Shown here in pieces: positions 18,407 to 28,101 of a stretch of DNA of 64,000 nucleotides. Position 1 is the first letter of the stretch, and each line of letters opens with the position of its first letter. A program made the translations under genes and the position numbers. The notes below the pieces were generated by a model. It was not told the DNA's origin, made no database searches, and saw only the letters and a list, made by a program, of their open reading frames with translations. This DNA is from VAZQ01 sp963817015 (GTDB lineage Bacteria; Pseudomonadota; Alphaproteobacteria; Rhizobiales; Xanthobacteraceae): NCBI GenBank assembly GCA_963817015.1, contig CAWFMV010000007.1:496001-560000 (forward strand), written 5' to 3'.

Positions 18407-19561
18407 ATGATCGGGATGAAACGCAGCACCGAGCGCTTCCTCACCACGCATACCGGCAGCCTGCCGCGGCCTGCCGACCTCATCCGCATGATGTTTGCCA
18501 AGGAGGAGGGCGTGCCTGTCGACGCGGCCGCGCTGGCCACACGCGTGCGCGCGGCGGTCGCCGAGGTCGTGGCCAAGCAGGCCGAGGCCGGCATCGATCT
18601 CGTGAACGATGGCGAGATGTCGAAGCCGAGCTATGCCACCTACGTCAAAGACCGGCTCGCGGGTTTCGGCGGCTCCGGCAACACGTTCGTGTATCAGGAC
18701 CTCGCCGACTTCCCGAGCCTGGAAAAGCGGGTGTTCGGCGACCCCGGCCGTTCGCGGCGGAAGACACCCGCCTGCAACGCGCCGATTGCCGTGCGCGATC
18801 GCGACGCGGCCGCCGTCGACGTCGCCGATCTCAAGACCGCGCTTGCGGCCGCTGGCCGCTCCGACGCCTTCATGAGCGCGGCCTCGCCCGGCGTGGTGTC
18901 GCTGTTCTTCCGCAATGACTACTACAAGGACCACGAGAGCTATCTGTTTGCGATCGCGGATGCCATGCGGCACGAATACGAGGCGATCGCCAAGGCCGGG
19001 ATCGTGCTGCAGATCGACTGTCCCGATCTCGCCATGGGACGGCACATCCAGTATGCGAACCTTGACCTGGCGGAGTTCCGCAAGCGTGCCGGCATGCACA
19101 TCGCGGCGCTCGACCACGCGCTCTCCGGCGTCGCGCCCGAGCAGGTGCGCATGCACTTGTGCTGGGGCAACTACGAAGGCCCGCACCACCGTGACGTGCC
19201 GCTTGCCGACATCATCGATCTCGTGCTCAAGGCGCGGCCGCACGCGATCTCGTTCGAGGCCGCCAATCCGCGTCATGCCCACGAATGGACGCTGTTCGAG
19301 CGCGTGAAGCTGCCCGACGGCAAGGTGCTGATTCCGGGTGTCATCGAATCGAAATCGAACTTCATCGAGCACCCCGAGCTCGTCGCGCAACGCATCGGCC
19401 GCTATGCGCGGCTTGTCGGCCGCGAGAACGTGCTCGCCGGCTCGGACTGCGGCTACGGCACCTGGGTCGGACAGGCGGCGGTGGATCCCGACGTGGTCTG
19501 GGCGAAGTTCGCCGCCATGGCGGAAGGCGCGCGCATCGCCACGCGGGAATTCTGGCGGTGA
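18407..19561 (+). CDS. cobalamin-independent methionine synthase (MetE C-terminal) family protein
   Basis: A 384-residue single-domain relative of the MetE catalytic barrel. It opens with RFLTTHTGSLPRP, a hallmark of this family. The zinc ligands are in place: HLC in RMHLCWGNYEG, the Glu in ISFEAANPRH, and the Cys in AGSDCGYGT. Full MetE is about 750 residues, so this is a core-only homologue, possibly a methyltransferase or lyase acting on another thiol. The ATG at 18407 has GAGG upstream; ATG 18416 and GTG 18395 are alternatives. It is convergent with the transporter gene at 19569. Confidence 0.84.
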   Translation: MIGMKRSTERFLTTHTGSLPRPADLIRMMFAKEEGVPVDAAALATRVRAAVAEVVAKQAEAGIDLVNDGEMSKPSYATYVKDRLAGFGGSGNTFVYQDLADFPSLEKRVFGDPGRSRRKTPACNAPIAVRDRDAAAVDVADLKTALAAAGRSDAFMSAASPGVVSLFFRNDYYKDHESYLFAIADAMRHEYEAIAKAGIVLQIDCPDLAMGRHIQYANLDLAEFRKRAGMHIAALDHALSGVAPEQVRMHLCWGNYEGPHHRDVPLADIIDLVLKARPHAISFEAANPRHAHEWTLFERVKLPDGKVLIPGVIESKSNFIEHPELVAQRIGRYARLVGRENVLAGSDCGYGTWVGQAAVDPDVVWAKFAAMAEGARIATREFWR

Positions 19562-19568
19562 TGCCGCT

Positions 19569-20816
19569 CTAATGCCCCACGGACGTCTGCCCGTCGGCGG
19601 TTGCGGTGAGGTGCTTTGGAATCAGGAGGATGCTCGGCAGGATCAGGGCATACACCACCGTGACCGCGATCACGCACACCGTGAAGTCCCCGAAATGATC
19701 GTAGAGGCGCGTGCCCAGAACATCGCCAAAGCGCGCGGCGACGAAATAGAGGCTGCTCGACATCATCAGCGTCGTTCCCTGCAGCCCTGGCGGACATGAT
19801 CGAATGAGCAGATCGAAATAGGCGCCGGTGGCGATGCCACCCATCAGCCCGATCGGGAACGCGGCGATCAGCGCGCCGGTGACTGAATCGATGAAGAGCA
19901 GCGGAACCATCTGCGGGACCGCAACCACGGTTCCCCACATCAGCAAGACGCGCAGAGGATATTTCTGGCAGAGCGCGCCATACACCAGGAATGTCGGAAT
20001 GAAGGAGGCCGCGAAGATTGCGTTCCATTCACCCCACTGTGCGTCGCTGGCGTGCAGCGTGTTCTGCAGATAGTACTGCAGCGGCGTGGCCGAGCCGGGC
20101 GCGAAATTCCACAACAGCCAGATTAGGAGCGCGGGATAGATCGGCCAGTGGCGCAGCAGGCGTCGCACATCCTCCAGCGGCTTTGCGACCTCTCGCTGCT
20201 CGGAGCGGATATTGTCGAACACGCTGCCGGGCCGCCATGCCCCATAGACGGCGATCGTCGCCATGATGGCGGCGCCGACCAGGAACAGCGTCCGCGCAGC
20301 CTCATCGGCGTTGCTGCCTTCGAGCAGCTCGCTGACGACGCCGCCAAGGTAGAGGGCCGCAATCGCCGGGATCGATGCGAAGACATTCCACACCGCGCTG
20401 ACCTGGCCCGACATCGCGTGCTGCTGACCGAGCACCGAGGTCAGCCCATGCTGCGCGCTGGAGACGAACAGAAACGATGTGGTCAGCAGCACGACAGCGA
20501 CAAGCAGTGTTCCATAGGTGATCGGGATGAAGGCGAACAGGGCGTAGAGCCCGGCGCTGGCTGCGCCAAAAAGCATGATGAAGCCGCGGTCGCGCAGTCC
20601 GAGCGGGTTCCAGGTGTCGCGGACAAAGCCGAACACAAAGGACAAGTAGAGCGGAATGGCGGCGATCAGGCGAAAGCTGGCGACCTCGTGCGCGGTCAGG
20701 TTCAGCTTGTTCTTGAGGAAGAAGCTGATCGGAATGTCGAAGAGGCCGCCGGACGGGGAGCCGAAGGCCGAAAGGAACACCAGCGCGCCGAGATAGAGAA
20801 AGATCCGATGCCGCAC
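19569..20816 (-). CDS. MFS transporter, BT1-like
   Basis: A 415-residue protein with about 12 membrane segments. The loop FGFVRDTWNPLGLRDRGFIMLFG sits where BT1/MFS transporters carry their conserved motif. The GTG at 20816 is the first start in frame and has no good ribosome site. An ATG at 20886 in another frame would give a 23-residue extension (KSAVAAVEPTVLPQAV) if one inserted base near 20875 is removed, so the true start may be 20886. It faces the MetE-like gene end to end. The substrate is unknown. Confidence 0.78.
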   Translation of the reverse strand: MRHRIFLYLGALVFLSAFGSPSGGLFDIPISFFLKNKLNLTAHEVASFRLIAAIPLYLSFVFGFVRDTWNPLGLRDRGFIMLFGAASAGLYALFAFIPITYGTLLVAVVLLTTSFLFVSSAQHGLTSVLGQQHAMSGQVSAVWNVFASIPAIAALYLGGVVSELLEGSNADEAARTLFLVGAAIMATIAVYGAWRPGSVFDNIRSEQREVAKPLEDVRRLLRHWPIYPALLIWLLWNFAPGSATPLQYYLQNTLHASDAQWGEWNAIFAASFIPTFLVYGALCQKYPLRVLLMWGTVVAVPQMVPLLFIDSVTGALIAAFPIGLMGGIATGAYFDLLIRSCPPGLQGTTLMMSSSLYFVAARFGDVLGTRLYDHFGDFTVCVIAVTVVYALILPSILLIPKHLTATADGQTSVGH

Positions 20817-20955
20817 AGCCTGCGGCAGGACGGTGGGCTCGACGGCCGCGACCGCCGACTTCAGATTCCAGGCGATCGGTTGTCATCTGGCGGCAGGCTA
20901 TCAGCCGGAACGCGGGTGGTGAAGGGAGACGCCAGCCCGCGGAGGGGCGATGGCC

Positions 20956-21892
20956 TTACTGCAGATCGATGCTGTCGCGCACCTGGCGGAAACGCGCATA
21001 GGCCGGGATCCAGGAGCTCGAGCGCGCCACGGCGATCATGTGGAGATAGGCGCCGCCTCCGAAGCGCAGCCACTGCACGATATTGACGTCGTTGCCGGTG
21101 CGCATGTCCTTGCCGACAGCCATCACCTGATGACCCGGCTGACCGCCGATCCGCAGCGGTTCCGCTGACCTGACGTGGACGTCCTTCAGGTTGGGAATGG
21201 TGCCGAACAGATCGCGCGCAAAGGCGTCACGGTCGGACGCCTGCCCTGGGCCACCGGGCGCGACCGCGACCACGATGTGGGCATCGACGTCCGACCCGAG
21301 GTCATCGGCGGCTGAATCGGTGAGCATGATCGCGCGCCCCGGGATCACGCCGCCGATCCGGAACTGTGCGAGATCGCCGACACGAAACGGCAGCATTCCG
21401 AGCTGCTCTTCCGCCGGCACAGTGGCGCGGATTGCGACCGACGAGAGTGCGGTCTGGATCGCGCTGTCTGGATAGAGTGTAGCCGCGTCGTCTGGAATCT
21501 GCACCGTCACCAGCGCAATCAGATCCTGCGCCAGGACCGCAAAGATCCACTTGCGCAGCTTCATCTTCTCCACCTCTTGATGGGCAATCACCAGGAAGGC
21601 TTCGCCGTCGGCGAAGCTTCTGGTCCTCCCGTTTCTCGAAGGTGAGCCCGCGTTTCTGGAGCTCCTCGGCCGAGGTTGATCGCTGCAGATCCCAGAGCGC
21701 CTCGCGCGGCACCGCGGCGATGACCATGGCAACGTTGTGTTCGGCGTCCTCGAAGCCCTGGAAGGCGTTGCTCTTGCTGAGGCCCGGCGGGGGCACAAGT
21801 CCGATGCGCGAGCCCGCCGGGAACACAACGTCAGCAGCCTGCGCTGCCGACAGCAGCGCAAGTAGAACGAGAAGGGAACGCAGGATTGTCAT
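20956..21892 (-). CDS. conserved secreted protein of unknown function, one frame break
   Basis: The first part starts at 21892 with a Sec signal (MTILRSLLVLLALLSAAQAAD) and runs to FEKREDQ. The second part begins FADGEAFLVIAHQEVE and ends RQVRDSIDLQ. Removing one base near 21622 joins them into 311 residues. Notable text: GSRIGLVPPPGLSKS, AVLAQDLIALVTVQIPDDAA, LRIGGQPGHQVMAVG, WLRFGGGAYLHMIAVA. It resembles conserved periplasmic proteins of rhizobia, but I cannot name a domain. It stands alone. Confidence 0.72.
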
Positions 21893-22006
21893 GAGAACAA
21901 ACTACTCCACTCAGGAGTTGAGAATAAGGCCGAGTTTCGCACACATCGTGATGATGTGTGCATTGGCTTAGCGAAAAATAGGCAATCGCGAAACCGGGAG
22001 AACTCG

Positions 22007-22384
22007 ATGTGGTCCCATGGGCATTTCTATTGGAATGAGCTGATGACACGGAACACCGAGCAGGCCAAGTCCTTCTATGGCGCGACGGTCGGCTGGACCT
22101 TCGAGGCGATGTCGATGCCGGATGGCACCTATTGGGTTGCCAAGCTGGGTGACGACGCCGTCGCCGGCATCTTTCCGCTGAGCACGCCAAAGTTCGACGG
22201 CGTGCCTGAGCAATGGATGGCGTATCTGGCGGTCGACAATGTCGACGCGCGCGTCAACAAAGCGACCGCGGCGGGCGCAACCTTGATGCGCCCGCTATTT
22301 GACGTGCCGGGCGTCGGACGCATCGCCATCCTGCGCGAGCCTGGCGGTGCGGGGGTTGGCTGGATGACGCCGGTGACGTCTTGA
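22007..22384 (+). CDS. VOC family (glyoxalase-like) protein
   Basis: A 125-residue single-domain vicinal-oxygen-chelate protein. Its start MWSHGHFYWNELMTRNTEQAK and FYGATVGWTFE, then WMAYLAVDNVDARVNKATAAGA and ILREPGGAGVGWM, are typical of the 27-kDa-antigen-like/CFP30B group. GGGAG lies 7 bases before ATG 22007; the longer frame lacks one. Members act in metal-dependent isomerase, dioxygenase or resistance reactions; the function here is open. It converges on the LysR gene. Confidence 0.87.
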   Translation: MWSHGHFYWNELMTRNTEQAKSFYGATVGWTFEAMSMPDGTYWVAKLGDDAVAGIFPLSTPKFDGVPEQWMAYLAVDNVDARVNKATAAGATLMRPLFDVPGVGRIAILREPGGAGVGWMTPVTS

Positions 22385-22417
22385 GGGGCCGTAGATATTT
22401 CGACGCCCGGCGCTTCC

Positions 22418-23365
22418 TCAGCGCCCTTTCGCGAGTGCGCGCACAACTTCCTGTGCGTGGTCGATAAAGAGCTTTGCCACCGGATTGGGCGCTCGGTTTT
22501 TCAATGTGAGAATGCTGACCGGCCAATCACCGATCGGCAGATCTACGGGCAGCGCCTTCACTGCACCGAGGCGGTCGTACGCGCCGAGAAACACGAGTCC
22601 CAGGACACCGAGATATTGGCCGCCCGCGACCAGACTGCATGTGAACGGAGCGGTCTGCGCCTCCACAACGGGCTGAGGCGGAGCCAATTTGCGCCGCTGA
22701 AAGGCCTCGCGCACTAGCGCTCCCACTGGATGACTGGGCGGCGGCAAGCACCAGCGTTCTCCCACGAGATCAGCGAGTCCGATTCTGCGGCGTGCGGCCC
22801 ACGGATTGCTCTTGGCGGCCACGATACGCAGGCGGTCGTGAAAAAGAACCGTCACGTTCAGATCGCCAGCGTCGAAACCGGGCGTGATCCGCTGTCCGAT
22901 CACCAGATCGACGCGCCGCCCGGGTAGCTCACGCTCGCGCAGCGAGACCGGATCGGCCATCACTACCTCGAACCGGATGCGCGGATATTCCTTCGACATC
23001 CGCTCGATGATCATGGGCACGAGGCTCGTTCCCATAGCTTCGGTGCTGCCGATGCGAAGCTCGCCGGCGGTGGGGTCCGCCAGAAACTCGAGCTCCCTGA
23101 CGCTTGCCCGCAGATCGTCGAAGATCGCGATGCTACGCTTGAGAAGCGCGCGTCCGTAGCTGGTCGGCTCGACTCCTCGTTGGCCGCGCTCGAGCAGACG
23201 CAGTCCGAGTGTTTGCTCAAGATCAGCGATTGCCTTGGAGACGACCGGCTGCGAGACCGCAAGCTGCTCCGCCGCCCTAAGCATGCTGCCGTGCTCGGCG
23301 ACCGCCAGCAGGACGTTCAGATGGCGTAATTTGAGGCGGTGCCGGATCTGATCGGCGCTGATCAT
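22418..23365 (-). CDS. LysR family transcriptional regulator
   Basis: A 315-residue regulator with an N-terminal helix-turn-helix (HLNVLLAVAEHGSMLRAAEQ, AVSQPVVSKAIADLEQTLG) and an effector domain starting at about residue 95 (GELRIGSTEAMGTSLVP). It resembles GbpR/CbbR-type regulators of this size. It is divergent from the Bug receptor and O-methyltransferase genes at 23470-25130 and is the obvious candidate to control them. Confidence 0.9.
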   Translation of the reverse strand: MISADQIRHRLKLRHLNVLLAVAEHGSMLRAAEQLAVSQPVVSKAIADLEQTLGLRLLERGQRGVEPTSYGRALLKRSIAIFDDLRASVRELEFLADPTAGELRIGSTEAMGTSLVPMIIERMSKEYPRIRFEVVMADPVSLRERELPGRRVDLVIGQRITPGFDAGDLNVTVLFHDRLRIVAAKSNPWAARRRIGLADLVGERWCLPPPSHPVGALVREAFQRRKLAPPQPVVEAQTAPFTCSLVAGGQYLGVLGLVFLGAYDRLGAVKALPVDLPIGDWPVSILTLKNRAPNPVAKLFIDHAQEVVRALAKGR

Positions 23366-23469
23366 GGGCTGCTCCTATTCGAAAAAGCTATATTGAGAGA
23401 GCAAAATAGAATTTTCAATCTATAGCGGAACGCGACATGCTCGTCGGCGGCATTCAATATTAGAGGCAC

Positions 23470-24460
23470 ATGTCCATGCTCAGCCGACGGACCGTCCTTC
23501 TGTGCGGTGCTGGCGCTTTGTCAGCCGCTGCATCGATCCCGGATTCCAGGGCAGAAACGTTTCCAGGGGAGCGGACAATCCGCATCTTTGTGCCCGCCGG
23601 CGGGGGTTCTCCTCCCGATGTGGTCGGGCGGATCATCGCGACCGAGATCTCGGAGACGCAAGGCTGGCGCGTCATCGTGGAAAACCGGCCCGGCGCCCTG
23701 CAAACCCTGGCGATGACGGAGGTGCTGAAGCAGCCCTCGGATGGACTGGCGGTCTTCCCGATGACACTCGGCGCCATGGCAACTCCTGCGCTGGTTCCGG
23801 CGAAGGGGCTACGGCTCGAAACGGATTTTGCTCCGGTGGCCCTGATCGCTTCCGGCTATCTCGCGCTGGTCGCCCACCCCTCGCTTCCCGCAGCAACGCT
23901 TCCCGAGCTGGTCGCGTTGCTGCGCGCGCAGCCGGACGCGCTGACGTTTTCCTCTGGCGGATTTCGGAACGCCCGCCCATCTTGCCGGAGAGCTGCTCAA
24001 GCTGCAGGCCGGTGTGCGTGCAGTGCATGTGCCCTATCCGCAGACGCAGCAACGCGTCGCCGATCTGCTCAGCGGAGCGACCCAGTTCGCATTCCTCAAC
24101 ACGCCAGCCGCCGTCGATCTGATCGCGAGCGGCCGCCTGCGTGCGCTCGCTGTCACCAGCCCGGAGCGGATAGCTGCCTTTGCTCAGGTGCCGACGGTGG
24201 TCGAGCAGGGATTTCCTGGTCTGGTCATCGGAGACTGGATCGGCTTTGCGGTCAGGTCCGGCGCGCCGAATGACGCCATTGATCGGCTCAACGGGGCAAT
24301 CAATGCGGCGATCAAGACACCGAGAGTTCAGACTGCGCTGGCAAAGCTCGGCTACGAAACCAAGGGCGGAACGCCTGCGGAGCTGGGCGATCTCATCCGC
24401 TCTCAGGTCGCTCATTGGGAGCGGGTCGTGCGGGAGTTTGGCATCAAGCTGCCTCAGTAG
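23470..24460 (+). CDS. Bug-family solute receptor, one frame break
   Basis: A receptor of 329 residues after removing one T near 23963 (a TTT run). The signal is SRRTVLLCGAGALSAAASI. Hallmarks are RIFVPAGGGSPPDVVGRIIA, WRVIVENRPGALQTLAM, VRAVHVPYPQTQQRVADLL and HWERVVREFGIKL. It is less typical at the first loop, with SPPD in place of the common G-x-x-D. It lies 104 bp from the divergent LysR gene and 6 bp before the O-methyltransferase gene, so the three probably form one regulated unit. Confidence 0.84.
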
Positions 24461-24466
24461 CGTCTA

Positions 24467-25130
24467 ATGGCTCAAATTCGAACCGTGCCGAGCGATCAGC
24501 TGATTGCCTATCTCCTCGCGAGCCAGCCGCCGGAGCACGAGGAGCTATGTAAGCTGCGCAGTCTCACCCAGGGCCTGCCGCGCTCGATCATGCAAATCGC
24601 GCCCGAGCAGGGTCACTTTCTCGCGTTCCTGATCAAGCTGATGGGTGCGCGACGGGTTTTGGAGCTCGGAACGTTCACCGGCTACAGCGCCATGGCGATG
24701 GCGTTGGCACTGCCTGACGACGGCAGGCTCATCACCTGCGATGTGAACGACGAAACAGTGAGTATCGGATCTGCCTTTTGGCAGCGGGCGGGCGTGACGC
24801 ACAAGATCGAGGTCAGGATCGGTCCCGCCCTCGCAACACTCGATCAGCTTGAACGGGAGGATGGTCCGAGCTTCGATCTCATATTCATCGACGCCGACAA
24901 GCCAACTTACGATCGATACTACGAAGCGGCCCTTCGGCTGGCCCGGCCGGGCGGCATGGTTGTTCTCGACAACATGTTCCAGCGTGGCGAGGTCTTGGAG
25001 CCGCAGTCAAAGAGATGCGCGCACCGAGGCGGTGCGCGCATTGAATGCGAAGATCGCAGCGGACGAGCGGGTAGATCGCGTCATGCTTCCTGTTGCGGAC
25101 GGCATGACGCTGGCGCGTCGTCGAGTTTGA
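24467..25130 (+). CDS. class I SAM-dependent O-methyltransferase, one frame break
   Basis: A cation-dependent O-methyltransferase-like (CCoAOMT/COMT family) enzyme of about 220 residues. Motifs: VLELGTFTGYSAMAMALAL (SAM site), DLIFIDADKPTYDRYYEAAL (metal and catalytic Asp), PGGMVVLDNMF. The frame breaks near 25008; removing one base gives TEAVRALNAKIAADERVDRV and ending RRRV. The substrate is probably a small phenolic or CoA ester, unknown here. It follows the Bug receptor gene by 6 bp. Confidence 0.83.
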
Positions 25131-25140
25131 CTTGGCGTTT

Positions 25141-25190
25141 GAGCATGATCTTTTCCGAAAGCCGGTTTCCGCTTTTCGGGATCCCGCTCT
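25141..25190. repeat. GAGCATGATC palindromic repeat, copy A
   Basis: A roughly 50-bp imperfect palindrome starting GAGCATGATCTTTTCCGAAA with a central CCGGTTTCC and TTTTCGGGATC. Copies lie at 32554-32602 (inverted) and 48072-48144. This copy overlaps the last codon of the methyltransferase gene at 25189. Such repeats are common in Rhizobiales genomes and may act as bidirectional terminators. Confidence 0.8.
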
Positions 25191-25977
25191 AGACCTGCGA
25201 GTCCGCCATGGATGGGCGAGCCTGGTTCGTCTGCGCCTCGGCCGGAGCGGTGGACTTGCGCCACGGGAACAGCATCGGCACTCGCTCGCGGTAGCGGCGA
25301 TACTCGGTCCCAAATTGCTCGACCAGATCGCGCTCCTCGAGCGCAATGCCGACGAGAATGTAGGCCGTGGTCACCGCCGCAAACAGCGCGTGACCCACGG
25401 TCATCACCGGCGCCACCCAGAACGCGATGATGAAGCCGAGATAGAGCGGGTGGCGAACGATCTTGTAGAGCACCGGCGTCCTGAACCGCGCTGCCGGCAT
25501 ATCGCGGCCGGCGAGGTTGTTGATGACCTGATGCACGCCGAACAGCTCGAAGTGATTGATCAGGAAAGTGCTGGTAAAGACCAGAAGCCAGCCGACGTGC
25601 GACAGGCCCGTGAGCGCCATGGCCATGGATGGGTTGGAAACCTGCCAGAGCACCTCGGGCATCGGCCGCCACTGCCAGAACAGCAGCATGAGCGCGAGGC
25701 TTGAAAGCAACACGTAGGTGCTGCGCTCGATCGATTTCGGAACGTACTGGGTCCACCATCGCTTGAACGGCTTGCGCGCCATCACGCTGTGCTGCACGGC
25801 GAACAGCGACAACAGCAGCATGTTGACGACGAGCGCTTCGACGAGCGGCACGACAGTGCCGGTGTCGATCGTCTTGGGTACGATCAGGCCGCTGACGAAA
25901 CCGATGGCATAAAGAATCGTGCCCAGGAAAGCGAGGTAGGCGACGAGACCGTATTGGAATGCAATGAGCTTGCGCAT
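25189..25977 (-). CDS. mddA: methanethiol S-methyltransferase-like membrane protein (MddA/NnrU type)
   Basis: A 262-residue integral membrane protein with about six hydrophobic segments. The C-terminal half carries the isoprenylcysteine-methyltransferase-like motif (YKIVRHPLYLGFIIAFW, then ALEERDLVEQFGTEYRRYRERV), as in MddA, which methylates methanethiol with SAM to form dimethyl sulfide. Bradyrhizobium strains are known to have MddA. I start at 25977 with GGAG 7 bases upstream. It follows the DUF3455 gene without a gap. An NnrU or other methyltransferase role is possible. Confidence 0.75.
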   Translation of the reverse strand: MRKLIAFQYGLVAYLAFLGTILYAIGFVSGLIVPKTIDTGTVVPLVEALVVNMLLLSLFAVQHSVMARKPFKRWWTQYVPKSIERSTYVLLSSLALMLLFWQWRPMPEVLWQVSNPSMAMALTGLSHVGWLLVFTSTFLINHFELFGVHQVINNLAGRDMPAARFRTPVLYKIVRHPLYLGFIIAFWVAPVMTVGHALFAAVTTAYILVGIALEERDLVEQFGTEYRRYRERVPMLFPWRKSTAPAEAQTNQARPSMADSQV

Positions 25978-25979
25978 GG

Positions 25980-26498
25980 TCATTCTCCAAAAGCTGCATG
26001 TGCCGCGCCGCCCTTGCGATAGAAGGCGTAGTCGGCGGTGTATGGCACGCCCAACAAAGCGTGGTGCGCGCTGCATCCTCCGGTGGCGACGCCGCCACGG
26101 GTATTGAGCCTCTGGATCGCGCTGACGATGCTGAGCTGGCCTTGGCCACGCCGCGACGTGACCTCGAGGTTGAGGATCGGGATGTCGGCAGGGCTGACAG
26201 GAGGAGCGCTGCTGATGACCTTTCCGCTGACGACGCTGCCGTCGATCAGCTCCCAGGTCGGCCCGGCGTAGTGCCGGCCGATGGTCTTCCCGGACACAAA
26301 CAGCGCGGCGATCGGCTCGCGAAATTGCCAGATGAGATTGCCGGCGGTGTCGAACGCGCACTCGTAGACCTGAGTGCCGACCGCGCGGGCGGTCGTCACC
26401 AGAGTTTCGCCAGGCGCCGCGATGGCGTCGGGCAACTCGGTCGCTTGCAGTGGCGCGGTCAACAGCGCCAGGATTGTGCATGTCAATATTGGACGCAT
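25980..26498 (-). CDS. DUF3455 secreted protein
   Basis: A 172-residue exported protein with a Sec signal (MRPILTCTILALLTAPLQATE). Family text: TARAVGTQVYECAFDTAGN, WQFREPIAALF, HYAGPTWELIDGSVVSGKV and a final GVPYTADYAFY(R/K). DUF3455 proteins are of unknown function. GGAG lies 8 bases before ATG 26498. The stop codon is 2 bp from the MddA-like start, so the two genes are coupled. Confidence 0.85.
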   Translation of the reverse strand: MRPILTCTILALLTAPLQATELPDAIAAPGETLVTTARAVGTQVYECAFDTAGNLIWQFREPIAALFVSGKTIGRHYAGPTWELIDGSVVSGKVISSAPPVSPADIPILNLEVTSRRGQGQLSIVSAIQRLNTRGGVATGGCSAHHALLGVPYTADYAFYRKGGAAHAAFGE

Positions 26499-26717
26499 GG
26501 TCGTAGCTCCGTGTGGGGGGCAGTCACGAAGCGTCCAATTGCCTGAGCTGCTGAAATGATTCATCCATCAAACGGTTGAGTCGAAGCACGAGCATGAGCA
26601 CGAGAGCGTGATTAGCAAAGCGATTCTGTGCCGCCCAAAACGCAAGCGCCGCCTTGCCCCGATGACTCGGAGCAGGGCGACTACGTCCCTCAAACAACGG
26701 CACCAGGATTAAGTGGA

Positions 26718-27854
26718 TCAGCTTGCCAGCGGGCTGGAGAAGCTGGCCACGAGCTTGACCAGATCGGCTTGGCGGCTTGCGCCAGTCTTGCCGAATACGC
26801 GATGCAGGTGCGTCTTCACCGTGGACTCGCCGATCCCAAGCGCCTCGGATGTTTCCCGCACGCCGCCGATGTCGACGATCGACAGCAGGACTCGCAACTC
26901 GGTTGGCGTGAGCTGAAAATGCCTGGCGATGATCTCTGGCTCGGAGGGCGCCTCGATCTCGGCTTTGCGAACAAAAACTGCTGCGACGGCCGAGTAGCTC
27001 GCGGAGGCGCGCTGCCGTGCGCCCGCGGTGAGCGGCAGCACGTGGGCAGCATAGCGCTGGCCGTCCCGGCCCGTGAGCGGCACCGCGATGCCCTTGGTAT
27101 TGATTGCTTTGTCGCCATGGCCAGCAGCCGCGACGATGTCCTTGAGGGTGCGTCCCGCGGCGACGTCGGTCGGCCTGATCCGGCCCTGGGCGCCATTGAG
27201 AGCCGCGCCATCTTCCAAAAGGGCACGGCCGCTCGTGTTGGTGTGAACGATGCGGCCTTCCGCGTCGACGACGAACATGCCGGCGCTCAGGCCGTCGAGC
27301 GCGTCTGCGAAGGTGGTTGCCTCGGCAGTCTTGTGCTCGATGACCTTGCCGATCAGGACCGCGCGACGAATGTGCGGCACGATCTGCCGCATGCGCCAGC
27401 GCGTGTCGTCGTCAACGAAGCCGTGCTGATGCTGTCGAAAGACGCCGAAGAGAACAGCGCGGCTTGCGGTCTTGTCGAGCGCAGCGGTTACGAAGTCCAC
27501 CACCCCCTGTGGTCGCCGCCATTCCTGATAGAAGCGGGTCTTCTGGAATTCCTCGAGCGGCATGATGTCGACAGTGCCGATGGGCTCCCCGATCTCGCTC
27601 ATGACCTGGACCCCCGTGGTAGGGTCGAGCTTTTCGAATTGATCGAAATAGAGCTGTCGATAGTAAGGATCCATACCGCCGCAGTGGTGATAGATCTGCA
27701 GGCGCTTGGTGCGGGCATCTTTCGAAAACACGACCGCGGCCGAACCTCCGACCACATCCCGGGCCTGTCGGAGAACGGCGGTCCATCGCGACGGGTCGAG
27801 CGCCGCGTCATAGATGTCACCGATCAGGGAATCAACCTGCTCAGTATCAGACAT
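26718..27854 (-). CDS. LuxR family transcriptional regulator
   Basis: A 378-residue protein. The C-terminal 65 residues form a LuxR helix-turn-helix (FQLTPTELRVLLSIV, GGVRETSEALGIGESTVKTHLHRVF, KTGASRQADLVKL). The N-terminal 300 residues include a PAS-like part (LSAGMFVVDAEGRIVHTNTSGRALL). This layout is common in regulators in Bradyrhizobium of unknown signal. GGAG is 6 bases before ATG 27854. It lies upstream of, and on the same strand as, the DUF3455-mddA pair (219 bp gap). Confidence 0.88.
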   Translation of the reverse strand: MSDTEQVDSLIGDIYDAALDPSRWTAVLRQARDVVGGSAAVVFSKDARTKRLQIYHHCGGMDPYYRQLYFDQFEKLDPTTGVQVMSEIGEPIGTVDIMPLEEFQKTRFYQEWRRPQGVVDFVTAALDKTASRAVLFGVFRQHQHGFVDDDTRWRMRQIVPHIRRAVLIGKVIEHKTAEATTFADALDGLSAGMFVVDAEGRIVHTNTSGRALLEDGAALNGAQGRIRPTDVAAGRTLKDIVAAAGHGDKAINTKGIAVPLTGRDGQRYAAHVLPLTAGARQRASASYSAVAAVFVRKAEIEAPSEPEIIARHFQLTPTELRVLLSIVDIGGVRETSEALGIGESTVKTHLHRVFGKTGASRQADLVKLVASFSSPLAS

Positions 27855-28101
27855 GGTAGACTCCGTCCGACTGGGAGGCCTGCCTGACCTCAATGGATTG
27901 GTACTGATGATCTCGTCCTAAAGAATTCAGTCAAAGCGACAAGTTTCGCGCGCAGCTTGCCGCGCACGTTAGAAGCCAAAGTCTTGTCGTATGAGGGGAG
28001 TATTTGGTTCAATGCCGAACGCATTATTTTTTTCCGCGAATTCTCAGCCCCCGATGTGGCGCAAGGGCGCCGGCGGGCGTCAGTGGGTGCGGTGAGGCAC
28101 C

